From Craspedostauros australis (taxonomy: Eukaryota > Bacillariophyta > Bacillariophyceae > Mastogloiales > Achnanthaceae), in NCBI GenBank assembly GCA_026770025.1, contig JAMXDE010000017.1, positions 186,001 to 250,000 on the forward strand: DNA of 64,000 bases, written 5' to 3'. A program made the position numbers and the translations under genes. The number at the start of each line of letters is the position of its first letter. Positions within the stretch are counted from its first letter, which is position 1. Positions 30,001 through 40,141 of the stretch are shown here, piece by piece. Below the pieces are notes generated by a model. It worked only from the letters and a program-made list of their open reading frames with translations. It was not told the DNA's origin and did not search any database.

Positions 30001-30686
30001 AGATGAATCGAGGTGGCGACGACGCGGGCGATCAGCTGACCGCGGAACAGCAGTCCGCTGCTGCGGAGGCTGGCGGCAGCATCCTGGATGATGACGATGA
30101 CGACGACGCCGATGACATCCCCGACGACGATGTGCTCGTCGCGCTGAACTATGAGGCGCTGCGCAAGATCAACGTGTACACGTACGCCGTCAACCCGCAG
30201 AATGTGCCGCCCGAGAAGATCCAGGCTGCGATGCAGCAGGTGTTCGCTCCCAACGCCAACAACAGCAGCGATGCCGGACAGCAGGACCTCCTACAGGTGC
30301 ACCCGTCGCTGTCGCTGCTGCATTCCCACATCATCTCGTCGGCAGGCAAGATGAACCACAGCATCCTCGACGAGGCCGCCACGATCGCCCAACAGCTGGG
30401 CGGCGGTGGGCTCGTGTTCTGCAAATCCGGCAAGGACCGCACGGCCATGCACCTGACGTACAAGCAGGCACAATTCGTGGCGCGGTACCAGGATGAGCAC
30501 GATTCCACGGGCATCATGAAGGACGCCACCATGATGCGGGTGCACGGCACTCGGTTACCCGTGTGCGAAAAGAATGTGGGAGAGTCGAAGTACGCCTTCA
30601 ATTCCTTGCAGGTCAAGTTCATGCCCGAGGCGTTGCGGCCGCCCCTCCCGACGTTGGCTGGGTTCAAGTTTAGCATTGAAAGTTGA
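27039..30686 (+). CDS. INPP4-type inositol polyphosphate 4-phosphatase
   Basis: 1215 aa, no intron evident. The decisive feature is CKSGKDRT at residues 1128-1135, a Cys-x5-Arg phosphatase loop. The form CKS(A/G)KDRT is that of inositol polyphosphate 4-phosphatases, and of the bacterial effector SopB. These remove the 4-phosphate from PI(3,4)P2 and related lipids on endosomal and plasma membranes. The downstream sequence (LTYKQAQF ... MMRVHGTRLPVCEKNVGESKYAFNSLQ) also fits that family. The N-terminal third may contain a C2-like lipid-binding region, but I cannot define it. An acidic tract of about ten Asp/Glu residues lies near residue 1016. The start at 27039 is the first in-frame ATG of the open frame. 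Confidence 0.85.
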   Translation: MVGFPGRKNSGLSTNSVDAAAATTSPSHGTPPTSLGVPAVGMTEGGIQTTSAGSLKSYNLMSSLERQYAAPVGQRVFLFIAASPECSLEGGVETILKYKAKSASGPKLSDGSVSTSQPFEEQPGGDDFDAFAFLNNGDQPPAPNAAQMNGGRKKGIGGFFRQVAASTTATLERQMQGLAVRMDKGRNPDVLRVAMYDVHSGELLCVSEPEPVPPVEETCPVKFAVPLVVDGKRRQQSFVLKLWMQSGASVLQATKGLARNYLMGQATVDCAKLLPLAGSIVSIPLSSHLVVGGSLQVCPLADVKFPMLCTRGWSLTDPDMSAYSSQLAYLPLDQSYQINPYSPENKVKAHAKWLLATERATETAIVLPLAAAITEAATRACHASLMHAQTVGQVLRLNRHDVKDPSKAVCQFQVSAVQTGPAPPTVPPVAGCIVTIAWRRPDSIFEIELVGNDHTVPLLVDAPQVQTDPVIRREFYPKMCTTNILPSILDTLGGQLPPSGYLLGGLYIGVQVVRRRGGINSAEPMTEMWETQINLETFVNHAGSPMQVPLYKEGQVAGHILMSVQVAMPTPQQKASEKQIRPAKEGLVSFVGLDKWPDGVAPLMDDGLHENENAVPGDPLRKQQLSTMGLFCTVPYMDQHLPMRQSDWEGLQDRALAYKQALIQPQQGIRPHQTRTPKCFRPSSSRPTVLLSGLPFNAHNAILNVMDVSVGSPPLSSDNQELPGALFHNITCGAPADHARGFGNILEDLTKATAARGGLRRLESQRAQCYHELQQAQTMLINGVGTFLASVRPINHVPSRHAELQGLRLKVFECVQNLHHITWHCAVRRANVFSQSLGLAITSYMACISDVSRISTTWPELWKRHGFLVSFEGLLSAVGKELGMIEDASVAIAMLRMVRVTFVSGAAPQGAVAVPSSPYLKWLCITGTGVGSARQFLVQIGVDDQYYQQRIPAPLQNGATVQMFPILWEVGVDIRQWGAHNAKNVQQQMNRGGDDAGDQLTAEQQSAAAEAGGSILDDDDDDDADDIPDDDVLVALNYEALRKINVYTYAVNPQNVPPEKIQAAMQQVFAPNANNSSDAGQQDLLQVHPSLSLLHSHIISSAGKMNHSILDEAATIAQQLGGGGLVFCKSGKDRTAMHLTYKQAQFVARYQDEHDSTGIMKDATMMRVHGTRLPVCEKNVGESKYAFNSLQVKFMPEALRPPLPTLAGFKFSIES

Positions 30687-31021
30687 GTTAAAGTCAGATT
30701 TCTACTATACTTCTGCTATAGTTTGAATGAATGCATTATATATATGAATATGCGGGTGTGAGGTTGTGCGACGAAGACATCTATGTTTATGCAGTTACTG
30801 ATTGTGGAGGGCGCGTTGCTGCGATTGTCAGAATCTGCAGCCAAAGCACGCTTGCGTCTGTCCACCGATACATGAAATATAGACACGATGCTGTGTACGG
30901 TGCACAACATAGTACTGCAATGCATCATGCCAAAGAGTACTCGACAGCAGATAAGCGTGAAGTGAAATGAAGCCAAGTAGAGCAGAGCATATGCTCAACA
31001 CACTCTTCCACCCCGTGGCTC
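30687..31021. other. Short 3'-3' intergenic region
   Basis: Lies between two convergent genes and presumably holds both 3' ends. No hairpin, repeat or RNA gene was recognised. Confidence 0.5.
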
Positions 31022-31756
31022 TCATCTCCGCTTCGCGATCACGGGCGCCACCGACACATGCAACCGATACCGACTATGCTTCGTGATGAACAATTCCACC
31101 TGCTCCGGCGACGTCGTGGCGCGGTCCACCTCCCAATCGCGCAGCTCGTCTTCCTGAAAGTACAGATCCTCACGATCGGCCTCCGGCGTCCGCGGCCGGT
31201 ACGCCATGAGCGTGACCATGGGCTCGGCAAATCGCACGCGCTTGAACTGCCTCCGTGCGTGCTGGCTCATGCTGCGCGTCGATAACTCCGTCACGACGGT
31301 CTGCAACGATCGCAGCGCCGCGGGCCGTTGCTTTCGAATGTAGGACGCAAAGGTCTGTTCGGGAATGCGTTGCCTCGATTCGATCATGGCGGCGCGCGCA
31401 TCGTCGGTCGTGTCGCGCGTTTCGTCCTCGATGGTCGGTGGTTTCGTTCGTTTCGGCGTCGTCTTCCATTCGATGATCGTGCTCTTTTTTCGTATGGGTT
31501 TGCCGAAGACGCCATCGAGCTGTCGCTTCCATGATAGCAGCTGTGGTGAATTGCATCCGACGCTGACGAGGAACAGCTCGTCGTCATGCTTCAATTGGTA
31601 CAGCGTCGAAGGGGATACATCGAAGGTGGGCGTTATTGACAGATCCTCCGTTCTGTATGGCTCTTCGTGGTTGTAATTATTGTCGGGGAAGGCATGGTGG
31701 TCGTCGCGCTCTTCCGGCAGGTTGGGTAGATTGTGCGGTATCCTCATTCCCGCCAT
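31022..31756 (-). CDS. Hypothetical protein with an RVxF-like motif
   Basis: I place the start at the ATG at 31756 (MAGMRIPHNLPN), giving 244 aa. The frame continues upstream to 32146, but that extension is low-complexity and encoded by (AGAGC)-type repeats. Not recognised as a named family. The C-terminal 60 residues look ordered: KRVRFAEPMVTLMAYRPRTP, then EDLYFQEDELRDWE. KRVRF fits the RVxF docking motif for protein phosphatase 1, which by itself is common by chance. A similar V-x-F ... RP-x-T ... ELYFS-type motif occurs in other diatom hypothetical proteins as I recall. Function unknown. Confidence 0.6.
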   Translation of the reverse strand: MAGMRIPHNLPNLPEERDDHHAFPDNNYNHEEPYRTEDLSITPTFDVSPSTLYQLKHDDELFLVSVGCNSPQLLSWKRQLDGVFGKPIRKKSTIIEWKTTPKRTKPPTIEDETRDTTDDARAAMIESRQRIPEQTFASYIRKQRPAALRSLQTVVTELSTRSMSQHARRQFKRVRFAEPMVTLMAYRPRTPEADREDLYFQEDELRDWEVDRATTSPEQVELFITKHSRYRLHVSVAPVIAKRR

Positions 31757-33773
31757 GATTGCGTCTGATTGCGTTTGATTGAGTTGTCTGTGCTGATTGG
31801 GGTGGACGGGAGGGTGAATGGATGGATGAATGAATGAGGTGGCTATCTCCGTTTCTCTCTCTCCTTCGGACTCTGCTTCGAACTCTGCTTCGACTCCACA
31901 CAATGAGACTCTCTCAATACACTCTGGCCAGAAGGTATGACCTGTGGATGCAGCCGACGAAGACTGGGATGGATGGTTTGTGAAGGTGGTGGGAATGTGA
32001 AGCATGTGGTGGTTCACCTGTTTCTGCGGATGGAATGGGAAACAGAGGAGAGTAGAGCAAGGCAGAGAAAGGTAGAGCAAGGTAGAGCAAGGAAGAGCAG
32101 AGCAGGATAGAACGTAGTCCTCCAAAGAACAATGGCGACACCTCAATCGAACACGTCGGTCTTAAGATGTGTTGAGCTGTCTTGGTGTCAGTGAAGACCA
32201 GAACACAACACAGCATCATAGTAGTCATGGTCTGACTGCGGATCAAGTGGATGCAGTTGTGTTGGAGTCACCCATTCTCATCATCGTCAAACGCAAAAAA
32301 AAAACGAAAATCGCCATGTCGGCAAAAAGATCTCGAAGTGCGGCAGTTGGATCGGACCGTTGGTGTGGTCGTATGAGTCATTTACATGCGTTTCGCACGC
32401 CAGCGTGTATTCTCGGAGTTTTTCCGTGCGCGACGAGATTTCTCACGTTTGGTGCTGCGCGCAAACATGATGTTTTATCGGATGGACTGCGTCTGTCTAT
32501 GATGCATGGTGCCTACTCCGTCATCGAAGTTGGCTTCACATTGGGTAGAATAGTAGAGAGATGATGGATGACACTCTTGAGATGGTCTATCGCAAGCCAT
32601 CCATCGTATTATATAATACTCTATCGCACGCTGCTGTCTGCCTTCGGAAAGCAAGCATCTTCGAATGCGTTTCTGTCTGTCGTCCCAGTTACTGTATTCA
32701 ATCAATTGACCCCATCAGATGAAAGAGAGTGTTGGACCATTGGAGACAACAAGCTAAAATCTGCATTGAATGAACAGCACTCCTGTGCTTCCTCTAATCT
32801 CCAATCGTCCTATTCTACAACGAAATGAAATGCACAAGATGTTGGCATTCCCCGTTCACGCGGACGCCGGCAAAGTTTGCCTTCTTCGCTATTTACACCA
32901 CGTGAATCTAGCGATGGAAGACGAGCGATACAAAGTACTTACGAAGTCTCTGTTGTCGTGTTGGTGGGAACTGTATTCGAACGGATCGTTTTGGCGGTTG
33001 TTTTGACAGGTTTCAAGCGGATTCAAATTCGAGATCTCGTTCGCCTGCCCGCCTTGGCAACGAACAAAAATCAATGCTTCTCGCTTCTCTGTCTGTGTTT
33101 GTGTGGACAACCAAAGTCGCAAGTGCATCGTTGCAAACGACGTGAGATGTTCACAAAGTCAAACGAGGACGCAAACGCATCATAGACAGCACAGAATACC
33201 ACACACAGCTGAACCATGGAGCGGTAAGTCAGAGACGACCATGGCGAACGAAAGAATGTGCGGCATGGAGTGTGAAGGCGGCGCAATGGTGGAACGCGAC
33301 ACAACAGCACGTCGTATCGTGTGGCATCGCCCGCATCAGCATTGGAGAACGAAGCAAGAACAACGCAGCGATGCAACATGGCGCCAACCATGCCATCAGG
33401 TGAAGAGAGGTTCTTCCACCGCACCTGAAGGTGTTTGAATCAACCTTGTGAGATGGAACCAAGCGGTCATGGTAGCAAAGACAAGACGCTTGGAACCGTC
33501 CAACACAGGACCACAGAAAACAGGGAAGGAATTGACCATGGCCATGGCCAAGAGCTGCGGCGCCGGTGGCCAATGATCAAGTCACGAAGAAAAGTGCGGA
33601 AAAACTGTCCGCTGCGGAAACTACAACCAATCTTCCGCGATGGCAGTTTCTTGCACCTCTTCTTGATCCCATACTCGCAGGTTCTTCGTCGCTCACTCCA
33701 ACGATCTCCCCTTCCTCTTCTTTCATCTCCGCACACCCAAACAACGGATCGCCATGTGACACAATGCAACGCA
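31757..33773. other. 2-kb divergent intergenic region with short repeats
   Basis: AGAGCA/AGGTAGAGCA repeats lie at about 32041-32110. A TATTATATAATACT palindrome-like stretch occurs near 32607. Small frames lack domains. The CDK gene starts at the right edge, and its frame is open upstream to 33435 without family similarity. Confidence 0.45.
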
Positions 33774-34730
33774 ATGAATCACGATGGATCACAATGTAAC
33801 GACATTCATACCGTTACCAACGTTGCCGCCAACGACCACAGCTATCAAAAGATCGAGAAGCCGGATTCCGCGCTTGGAGAAGGAACGTACGGAGTGGTGT
33901 ACAAGGCCCGCGATCGTCAGACAGATGAGATCGTGGCCCTCAAGCGCATCCGCCTCGAGGTGGAGGATGAAGGAATCCCATCCACAGCCCTGCGAGAGAT
34001 CTCCCTGCTTCGTGAGCTCAGGCACGAGAACGTTGTTGACCTCAAGGACTGCGTCCAGGAGGCAGGCAAGCTGTATCTCGTGTTCGAATTCCTTGACAAG
34101 GACTTGAAGAAGTACATGGAGGCATGCGACGGACTCATTTCCCCCATCCTCGTCAAGTCCTACCTCTTCCAATGCTGCAGAGGTTTGGCATTCTGCCATG
34201 CCCGTGGCGTCATGCACCGCGATCTCAAGCCGCAGAATCTCCTCGTCACACGTGATGGACGCCTCAAGCTGGCAGATTTCGGTCTGGCCAGAGCGTTCTG
34301 CCCACCCATCAGACCGCTCACCCACGAGGTCGTCACACTGTGGTACCGCCCACCAGAGATCCTTCTCGGATCGCAAACGTACGCACCACCTGTCGATGTC
34401 TGGGCAATCGGAACGATCTTCGTCGAGATGGTCACCAAGCGCCCCCTCTTCCCAGGAGACTCCGAGATCGACCAGCTCTACAAGATCTTCCGACAGCTCG
34501 GAACGCCAACGGATGAGGTCTGGCCAGGCGTCACGCAGCTGCAGGACTGGAACCCTGCCTTCCCGAAATGGTACAAGAAGCCATACGGCCAGAATGTCAC
34601 AAGTCAGCTGGATCACGTCGGGCTCGACTTGCTGGAACAGCTCTTGGCGTACGCACCAAAGGACCGTATCACTGCCAAGGACTCATTGAACCACCCATAC
34701 TTTGATGATCTGGACAAGGAGAACATCTAA
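33774..34730 (+). CDS. CDC2-type cyclin-dependent kinase (PSTALRE)
   Basis: 318 aa from the ATG at 33774; an upstream in-frame extension has no kinase similarity. Ordered kinase motifs: [11 protein letters not shown] (Gly loop with the inhibitory Thr-Tyr pair), ALKRI (catalytic Lys), PSTALRE (cyclin-binding helix), [17 protein letters not shown] (DFG) and [12 protein letters not shown] (activating Thr). It ends FDDLDKENI. Length and motifs are those of CDK1/CDK2-class kinases, which phosphorylate Ser/Thr-Pro sites with a cyclin partner in the nucleus. The helix reads PSTALRE rather than PSTAIRE; diatoms have been reported to carry a second A-type CDK with this variant. All catalytic residues are present. 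Confidence 0.95.
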   Translation: MNHDGSQCNDIHTVTNVAANDHSYQKIEKPDSALGEGTYGVVYKARDRQTDEIVALKRIRLEVEDEGIPSTALREISLLRELRHENVVDLKDCVQEAGKLYLVFEFLDKDLKKYMEACDGLISPILVKSYLFQCCRGLAFCHARGVMHRDLKPQNLLVTRDGRLKLADFGLARAFCPPIRPLTHEVVTLWYRPPEILLGSQTYAPPVDVWAIGTIFVEMVTKRPLFPGDSEIDQLYKIFRQLGTPTDEVWPGVTQLQDWNPAFPKWYKKPYGQNVTSQLDHVGLDLLEQLLAYAPKDRITAKDSLNHPYFDDLDKENI

Positions 34731-35128
34731 GAGGCACAGCACAGCACAGCAATTCGATTGTGGTTCGTGGCACAGATTGAAATGACCAAACGCACTCGGA
34801 CGCAGCGAAAAATACCACCACAAGGGACATCACCACGAACCACTCCACTGTACTACTCCACACGAATGAGGACCATATGGCATCACCATGAGGCTGCGCT
34901 GCTCTTCCATGGGAAACGGATCAACAAGAGACGTGCCGCGGCACATGAGCCAATTTGATAGACGCAAAACATGAAAATGAAATCAACAAACATACTCGTG
35001 ATCTACTGCAGCCCATTGTGTATGATACAACTTGGTGGATTCGCATCCATGTCTGTAATAGATGGCGATGGCTTGCAGTGGCTTGGTGTCAATATACGGC
35101 CTCGGTGCGTGCAAAGTACAGTTGAGGA
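34731..35128. other. 3'-3' intergenic region, CDK to DGAT2
   Basis: Presumed 3' untranslated sequence of both genes. Nothing else was recognised. Confidence 0.5.
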
Positions 35129-36361
35129 TCAAACGATGACGAGTGCCTTGTCCTTGTAGTTAGGATGGCGGTCTTTGTAGGTCTCGAACAACCGCTTTAC
35201 TTCCCTCCTGTAGACCCTATGCCAGTGGTTGACTTGATGCGGGCGTGGGTTGGGCAGGTACGGCAGCCCCAGCGGTTGTCCCGTCACGTGCAAGAGCTGC
35301 AACGTAATGGAATGCAATGCAATGCAATTCAATACAAGGCAAGGTCAGTGATGAATCGAACATACTGCCAATAGACCGGGGTACATCAGAGACCATCGCT
35401 GTACGAGTAACAGCACTCCACGTACCTTCACATCCATCGGTATCGGCAGCCCCCACCGCCCCACGGGATACGTGAAGGGCATCTGCAATCCTTGCGAGAT
35501 CTGCCGCAGAAACGTCCACCGCAGCGGACGATAACAGCAAGAGTTGCCAAACAGAAAGACCGGCACGACATCGACGTCGGGACATTGCAAGGCCAACTTG
35601 ATGAAGCCTTTGCGTTTCGTCAGGTACAGCGTCTCGTTGGCCTCAAAGACTTCGTCCGTCGCGCCGATCCACAACGACACGCTGCGGCGTTCCAGCAAGG
35701 TCTGCAGCTGGACGGGTTGCAGAGGAATGCATCCGAACAGACCCAGGACGTGCTTCAGGATGGGCGTCTGCAACGCCATGCGCGCGACGGCCAGCGGCGG
35801 CGCGTCGGCGTTTCGCAGATAATAGCACAGCGTCGTGAAGGGGACCATGCCGTGCGGGCATGCCGCGAAGATGTATCGTTGCTTGCCCGATTGCAGGACT
35901 TCGCGCAAGTTGATGGGCGTGGTTTCGTGGTATTCTTCGTAGTCGAAATAGTGCAGCATGGAATGGAAGAGATGATGGCGCCAGAAGGGAGACGCTCGGA
36001 TGGGCAGAATGAGGCTGATGAGCATGGGCACCCCGAAGACGAGGACGGTGCGCAGCAGGTGGTGGTTGTCCGTGCAGAACGGGAGGAGGCAGATCAACAG
36101 GACGAAGTGGATGGGTCGGATGTAGTACATGATGCCAAAGAGCGTGGCCATGAACATGCCAACATAGAAGGAAGTTGGCTTGTCATCGCTGCTGTTGTTG
36201 TTGCGTGTCACGCGGGGGCCGTACTGGTTGGGTGCCATTGCTATTGCCTTTGCTTTTGGTATTGTTGCCGTGATTGTTTCATGGAGGCAAGCTATTACAT
36301 GTACGGGTCCGGATGCGTGACTCTTCTGTGGTTTGGAGTGGTTTGGTGTCGTCACATCCAA
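35129..36361 (-). CDS. DGAT2: Diacylglycerol acyltransferase type 2 (DGAT2 family)
   Basis: Exon 1 is 36361-35426, the intron 35425-35297 (GTACGT...GCAG, phase 0), exon 2 35296-35129. The total is 367 aa, or 326 if the ATG at 36238 (MAPNQYGPR) is the start. Two or three hydrophobic segments lie near the N-terminus. The family core follows: RYIFAACPHGMVPF, then RKGFIKLALQCPDVDVVPVFLFGNS, and in exon 2 GLPYLPNPRPHQVNHWHRVYRREVKRLF. It transfers an acyl chain to diacylglycerol to make triacylglycerol at the ER or lipid droplet. Odd point: the usual HPHG is CPHG here (Cys near residue 168). An AATGC microsatellite lies in the intron next to the acceptor. Confidence 0.9.
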
Positions 36362-36665
36362 TGAATGAAGAGGCGAAGGTCAATGTTGTGAGTTCTGGAT
36401 CTTTGCGGAGCGTTTGGAGACAATGAGACGCACGCGAAGGACCTAAACCCAACACATCACAGTGCCAACTCCTCCATGGAGAGTGTACCTACTATTAGCA
36501 CAGTCTCCACTGATACCAGGCTGTTCGTCGCAGTACCATACAATCACAGTAATCAACCTTCACCATGTCATACCGCATCTTAGTATTAGAGAACAATGGC
36601 TACTCTACTCGTAGATACATGAAGTCGAGTACTCCAGAACACTGCACCCACTCTCATGTCTCTAC
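36362..36665. other. Short region upstream of DGAT2
   Basis: About 300 bp between the DGAT2 start and the end of the MtnBC gene. No feature was recognised. Confidence 0.5.
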
Positions 36666-38739
36666 CTACAAACCGCACAACTGCATCAACGAGAAGACCT
36701 GCGCGAATGGCTTGGCAGCGTCCGTCAACGGCGCGTTGCCTGGCCGGATGCTCATGATGGGATGCCCGATACCGGCCTCCTGTGCCGCGACGAGCTCCGC
36801 CTCCGCATCGCTGACAAAGACGATCTCGGACGCATCGACCTGCAGACTCTTGGCGATAGCAGCGTAGGACGTCGCCTGCTTCTTGTTGCCCGACGTGGAG
36901 ATATCGAAATGCGATGACAGGTACTCGGTCAGATCGCCTTGCGACGTGTTGCCAAACAGCAACTTCTGCGCCTGCACGCTGCCGGAGCTGTAAATGTGGA
37001 CGTGCACGCCCTGCGCCTTGCACCAGTGCAGCAGCGGGACGAAGTCGGCGTAGATGTGTCCCTTGAGCTTGCCGGATTCGTACCCCGCCTTCCACAGTTT
37101 GCCTTGCATCGATTTAAGGGATTGCAGCTTGAAGTCGTTCTGCACCATCAATCGGACCAGGGCGGGCGCAGATTTGTCGGACATGCCGTCGTACAGGTCC
37201 GGCGCATGACCCTGCAGGTCCTTCGTCAAGGCGTCCGTCAACTCCTTCAGCGCGTCGGTCGTCAACGTTTGGACGTACTCGTCGATGTTGTCCACCACGA
37301 ACGGGAAGAGCGTCTCCTTGACGAAGGAAATGGCGGTCGTGCAGCCCTCAATGTCGAGGAGGAGATGCTTTGCGTCGCGCGGAAGGATGGGGACGGCGTT
37401 GCCCGCCAGATCCTGCGCATTGTCGGCCTGGCCCATGCCGTTGAAGCCGTTGGCGACCTTGACCTTCTTGGCTGGTGGTTCCGCAGATGTTTCGTCCTTC
37501 GAATCCTCAATGCGGTACGTGCCGGCCGTTGGCTTCTTGGATAGATCGATGCCCATCTTGTGCAGCTCGACAGCGGATTGGAAGAGGTAATCGAACGATT
37601 CGCATTGGGTTTTGGCTTGCTGTTGTCGTCGACGATGTTGTTGAGGATGGCAAATGTTGAGTTGGCGTGTATGACTTGTTCGTGATAGATAAATGGAGTA
37701 CAATACATGATTCTGATCAACCTGTCTCTGTACCACGTGGTTGATCATGTCTCCAGCTGAGGAGTTCCACGCTATCCAACCGATCCAACGATCCACGCTA
37801 TCCAACGATTCAACTCCTACCCAACCCGCAAAACAAGGTAGGCATGTCACACGGTCACAAAATACTCCGGAGCACTCTCCAAGAAACAGACGCCACCATT
37901 TGTTCCAGAAATATCCGCAGACGATGGCGACTCACCTCCCAGGAATCACCCCACACGTAAACACCATGCCGGCGAACCAAAACACCATTGCACTTGGGAT
38001 ACTTGACCAAAGCCTCTTCCAGCTGCGCCGCCAGTAGATCCTCCGACGGACGATTGTCAATGATGGGCACCTCCAGGAGATCATCGTAGGCGTGATTTCC
38101 AACCCCCTTGAGCATCTCCAAATGCGTGAGCTTGAGCGTCTTGGACGTCTCGGTGGGGTCGAGAAGCGTCGCCATCTGACCGTAGATGGAATGCGTGTGA
38201 ATGACGGCCCGCGCGTTGGGACGATGCTTGTAGACGACGTACCACAACGGCGTGCAGGCCGATTGTCGCAGATTGGGCGTCTTGGGTGGCACGACGACCT
38301 TGCGGTCCATATCCAGCTCGAAGATGTCGTCGCCGATCATGTCCTCCTTCTGAATCCCGGACGGCGCCACGAAGACGCGCCACGCACCGGGACCGCCCAC
38401 GCGGATGCTGATGCCGCCGCCCGTTCCCGTGGCCCAACCGCAACGGTAGAACTGCTCGCACAGCTGGGCGATCAAGGCGCGCACGGCCTTGGCTTCGTCG
38501 CCCGGCGATTCCGTCAGCGCCTTTCCCGACGACGAGAAGCTCGTACGGTGTGAGAACTGGTTATCATCCTTGCCGATGCGCGACCAGCTCGACGTCAGAT
38601 GCAGCCATCTGCGTTGCGCGGAGTACAGCTGCAGCTTGCCATCGCGCGTGATGGGGAACATCTCGGGGCGCAGGTCTCCGTTGGACCAGCCCTGGCCAGG
38701 GGCGTCCGTGTCCATGGCGGCGTTTTCGGTTGATGACAT
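36666..38739 (-). CDS. mtnBC: Methionine salvage fusion: MtnB dehydratase + MtnC enolase-phosphatase E1
   Basis: Exon 1 is 38739-37936, the intron 37935-37620 (GTGAGT...ACAG, phase 0), exon 2 37619-36666. The protein is 585 aa. The first half is a class II aldolase-like methylthioribulose-1-phosphate dehydratase (GGGISIR, ACTPLWYVVYKHRPNARAVIHTHS, VLVRRHGVYVWGDSWE). The exon join restores WGDSWE-QAKTQCESFDYLF, the family's expected helix, which proves that both exons belong to one gene. After a short basic linker comes the HAD-type enolase-phosphatase (LLLDIEGCTTAISFVKETLFPF, IYSSGS, FVSDAEAELVAAQEAGI). Together they carry out dehydration, then enolisation and dephosphorylation, in recycling methylthioadenosine. 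The same fusion is known in plants (DEP1). Probably cytosolic. Confidence 0.93.
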
Positions 38740-39484
38740 CGTCGAGGCGGGCGGCAGGATCTTTGGGGATGAGTTTGATCTGACACGAGAGTGATGAATG
38801 ATGAAGGATTATGTGATGCAATGACACAGTTCTGCTTTTTGTGTGATGGACAACAATGATGAAAGTGCGTTGAGTATCTCTGTGCGCGATACGAATCTTT
38901 TTTGCGTTGAGTGCAGCACAAACAAAACCGTTGAGGCCATTTCGCGCGAACGTGAAATCGAATGAGTCACATCGGGTCTCTCAGGTCGTTTCAAACGTGG
39001 ACTATCCCCAGAATCAGACGTGTACCTTTGACATGTCCGCGATCTTCCAAGGACCGAAATTGACACGAACCGAACCCACGACGCTTCCCGCCAACAAAGA
39101 CGATCGTGGACACGCCACAACTGCTCATGGCCATACCGCACAAGCCACAAACGTGGAGAACAACGAAAGAAGCATCGCAGGCGGCTGTGTTGATCCACGA
39201 TCAGAACAACAGCAGCAACAGTATCACTCCTCGTCTCACACCCTTTCTTCCTGTTGGTTTCCAGTGCATTCGTCTCCTGTGCATCGATGCGGACGAGCCT
39301 TGCCTTGAAACGCTGCATCCCACTCTTGCTTGCCTCATCACGGCCTCTGCCAGCCACATCGTTATCTCCATCACGATCACATCCGCACTCGTACTCGTAC
39401 TGGTACGATTACGTTCGCTCCCTTCGATCCTCGAACGCCTTGTTCAGCCACAATAGTCGGTCCAACCCATCAACGCAACTCAGC
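38740..39484. other. Divergent promoter region, MtnBC and Nudix genes
   Basis: Contains no recognisable gene. The Nudix frame is open upstream from 39254, but that part is Ser/Leu-rich without family similarity. Confidence 0.5.
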
Positions 39485-40141
39485 ATGTCTCAAAAGGAGG
39501 ACGCCAGTGCCACAGATGGCAATGGTGACGCCGACAAACTCCCCCGCATCGACAGCGTGACACCCATCGCCTCCACCAAATGGCTCTCCCTCCAAACAAT
39601 GGACTACACCGACCAGGAAGGCAAGCCCCGCAAATGGGAACTCGCCACGCGCACGACGAAACAATCGACCGAAACGGCCGACGCCGTCGTCATCGTGCCC
39701 ATCCTGCGCAAGGACAACATCTGCGACACTCTGCTGGTCGAACAATTCCGTCCACCCGTGCGACAATCGACGATGGAATTCCCGGCAGGCCTGATCGACA
39801 AGGACGAGAGCCCCGAGAATGCGGCGTTGCGCGAATTGCGCGAAGAGACGGGGTACGTCGGAGAGAAGTGCACGGTCGTGCCGCAAGTCAGCCGGCAAGT
39901 CTGCATGAGCCCGGGATTGTGCGATGAGACGGTGCACGTTGTCATCGTCGAGGTGGATCTCGACAATCCCTACAACCGCGGCACGCCCGAGTTAGATCTC
40001 GATGACGGCGAGTACGTCACGGTGCATCGCGTGTCGTTGAAGGAAGGCATGCGCAAAGTGCTGGATGGTGGTTCGGCCATGCCGATCGAAGGCCTGTACT
40101 TGTTTGCGGTCGGGTTGGAGTTGGGTATGGGTATGAAGTGA
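39485..40141 (+). CDS. Nudix hydrolase, ADP-sugar pyrophosphatase (NUDT5-like)
   Basis: 218 aa from the ATG at 39485 (MSQKEDASAT). The Nudix box is complete: G-L-I-D-K-D-E-S-P then LRELREETGY, matching Gx5Ex7REUxEExGU. Before it, KWLSLQTMDYTDQEGKPRKWELATR fits the NUDT5/ADP-ribose pyrophosphatase subgroup, as does the pattern EQFRPPVRQSTMEFPAG. Such enzymes cleave ADP-ribose to AMP and ribose-5-phosphate, using metal ions held by the REEXE acidic cluster. No targeting signal is obvious from the chosen start; the upstream extension could hide one. Confidence 0.9.
   Translation: MSQKEDASATDGNGDADKLPRIDSVTPIASTKWLSLQTMDYTDQEGKPRKWELATRTTKQSTETADAVVIVPILRKDNICDTLLVEQFRPPVRQSTMEFPAGLIDKDESPENAALRELREETGYVGEKCTVVPQVSRQVCMSPGLCDETVHVVIVEVDLDNPYNRGTPELDLDDGEYVTVHRVSLKEGMRKVLDGGSAMPIEGLYLFAVGLELGMGMK

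Noticed and set aside
31757-32146. N-terminal extension of the RVxF-motif protein
   Set aside because: It translates AGAGCA-type repeats and His/Pro-rich low complexity. The ATG at 31756 is a better start.
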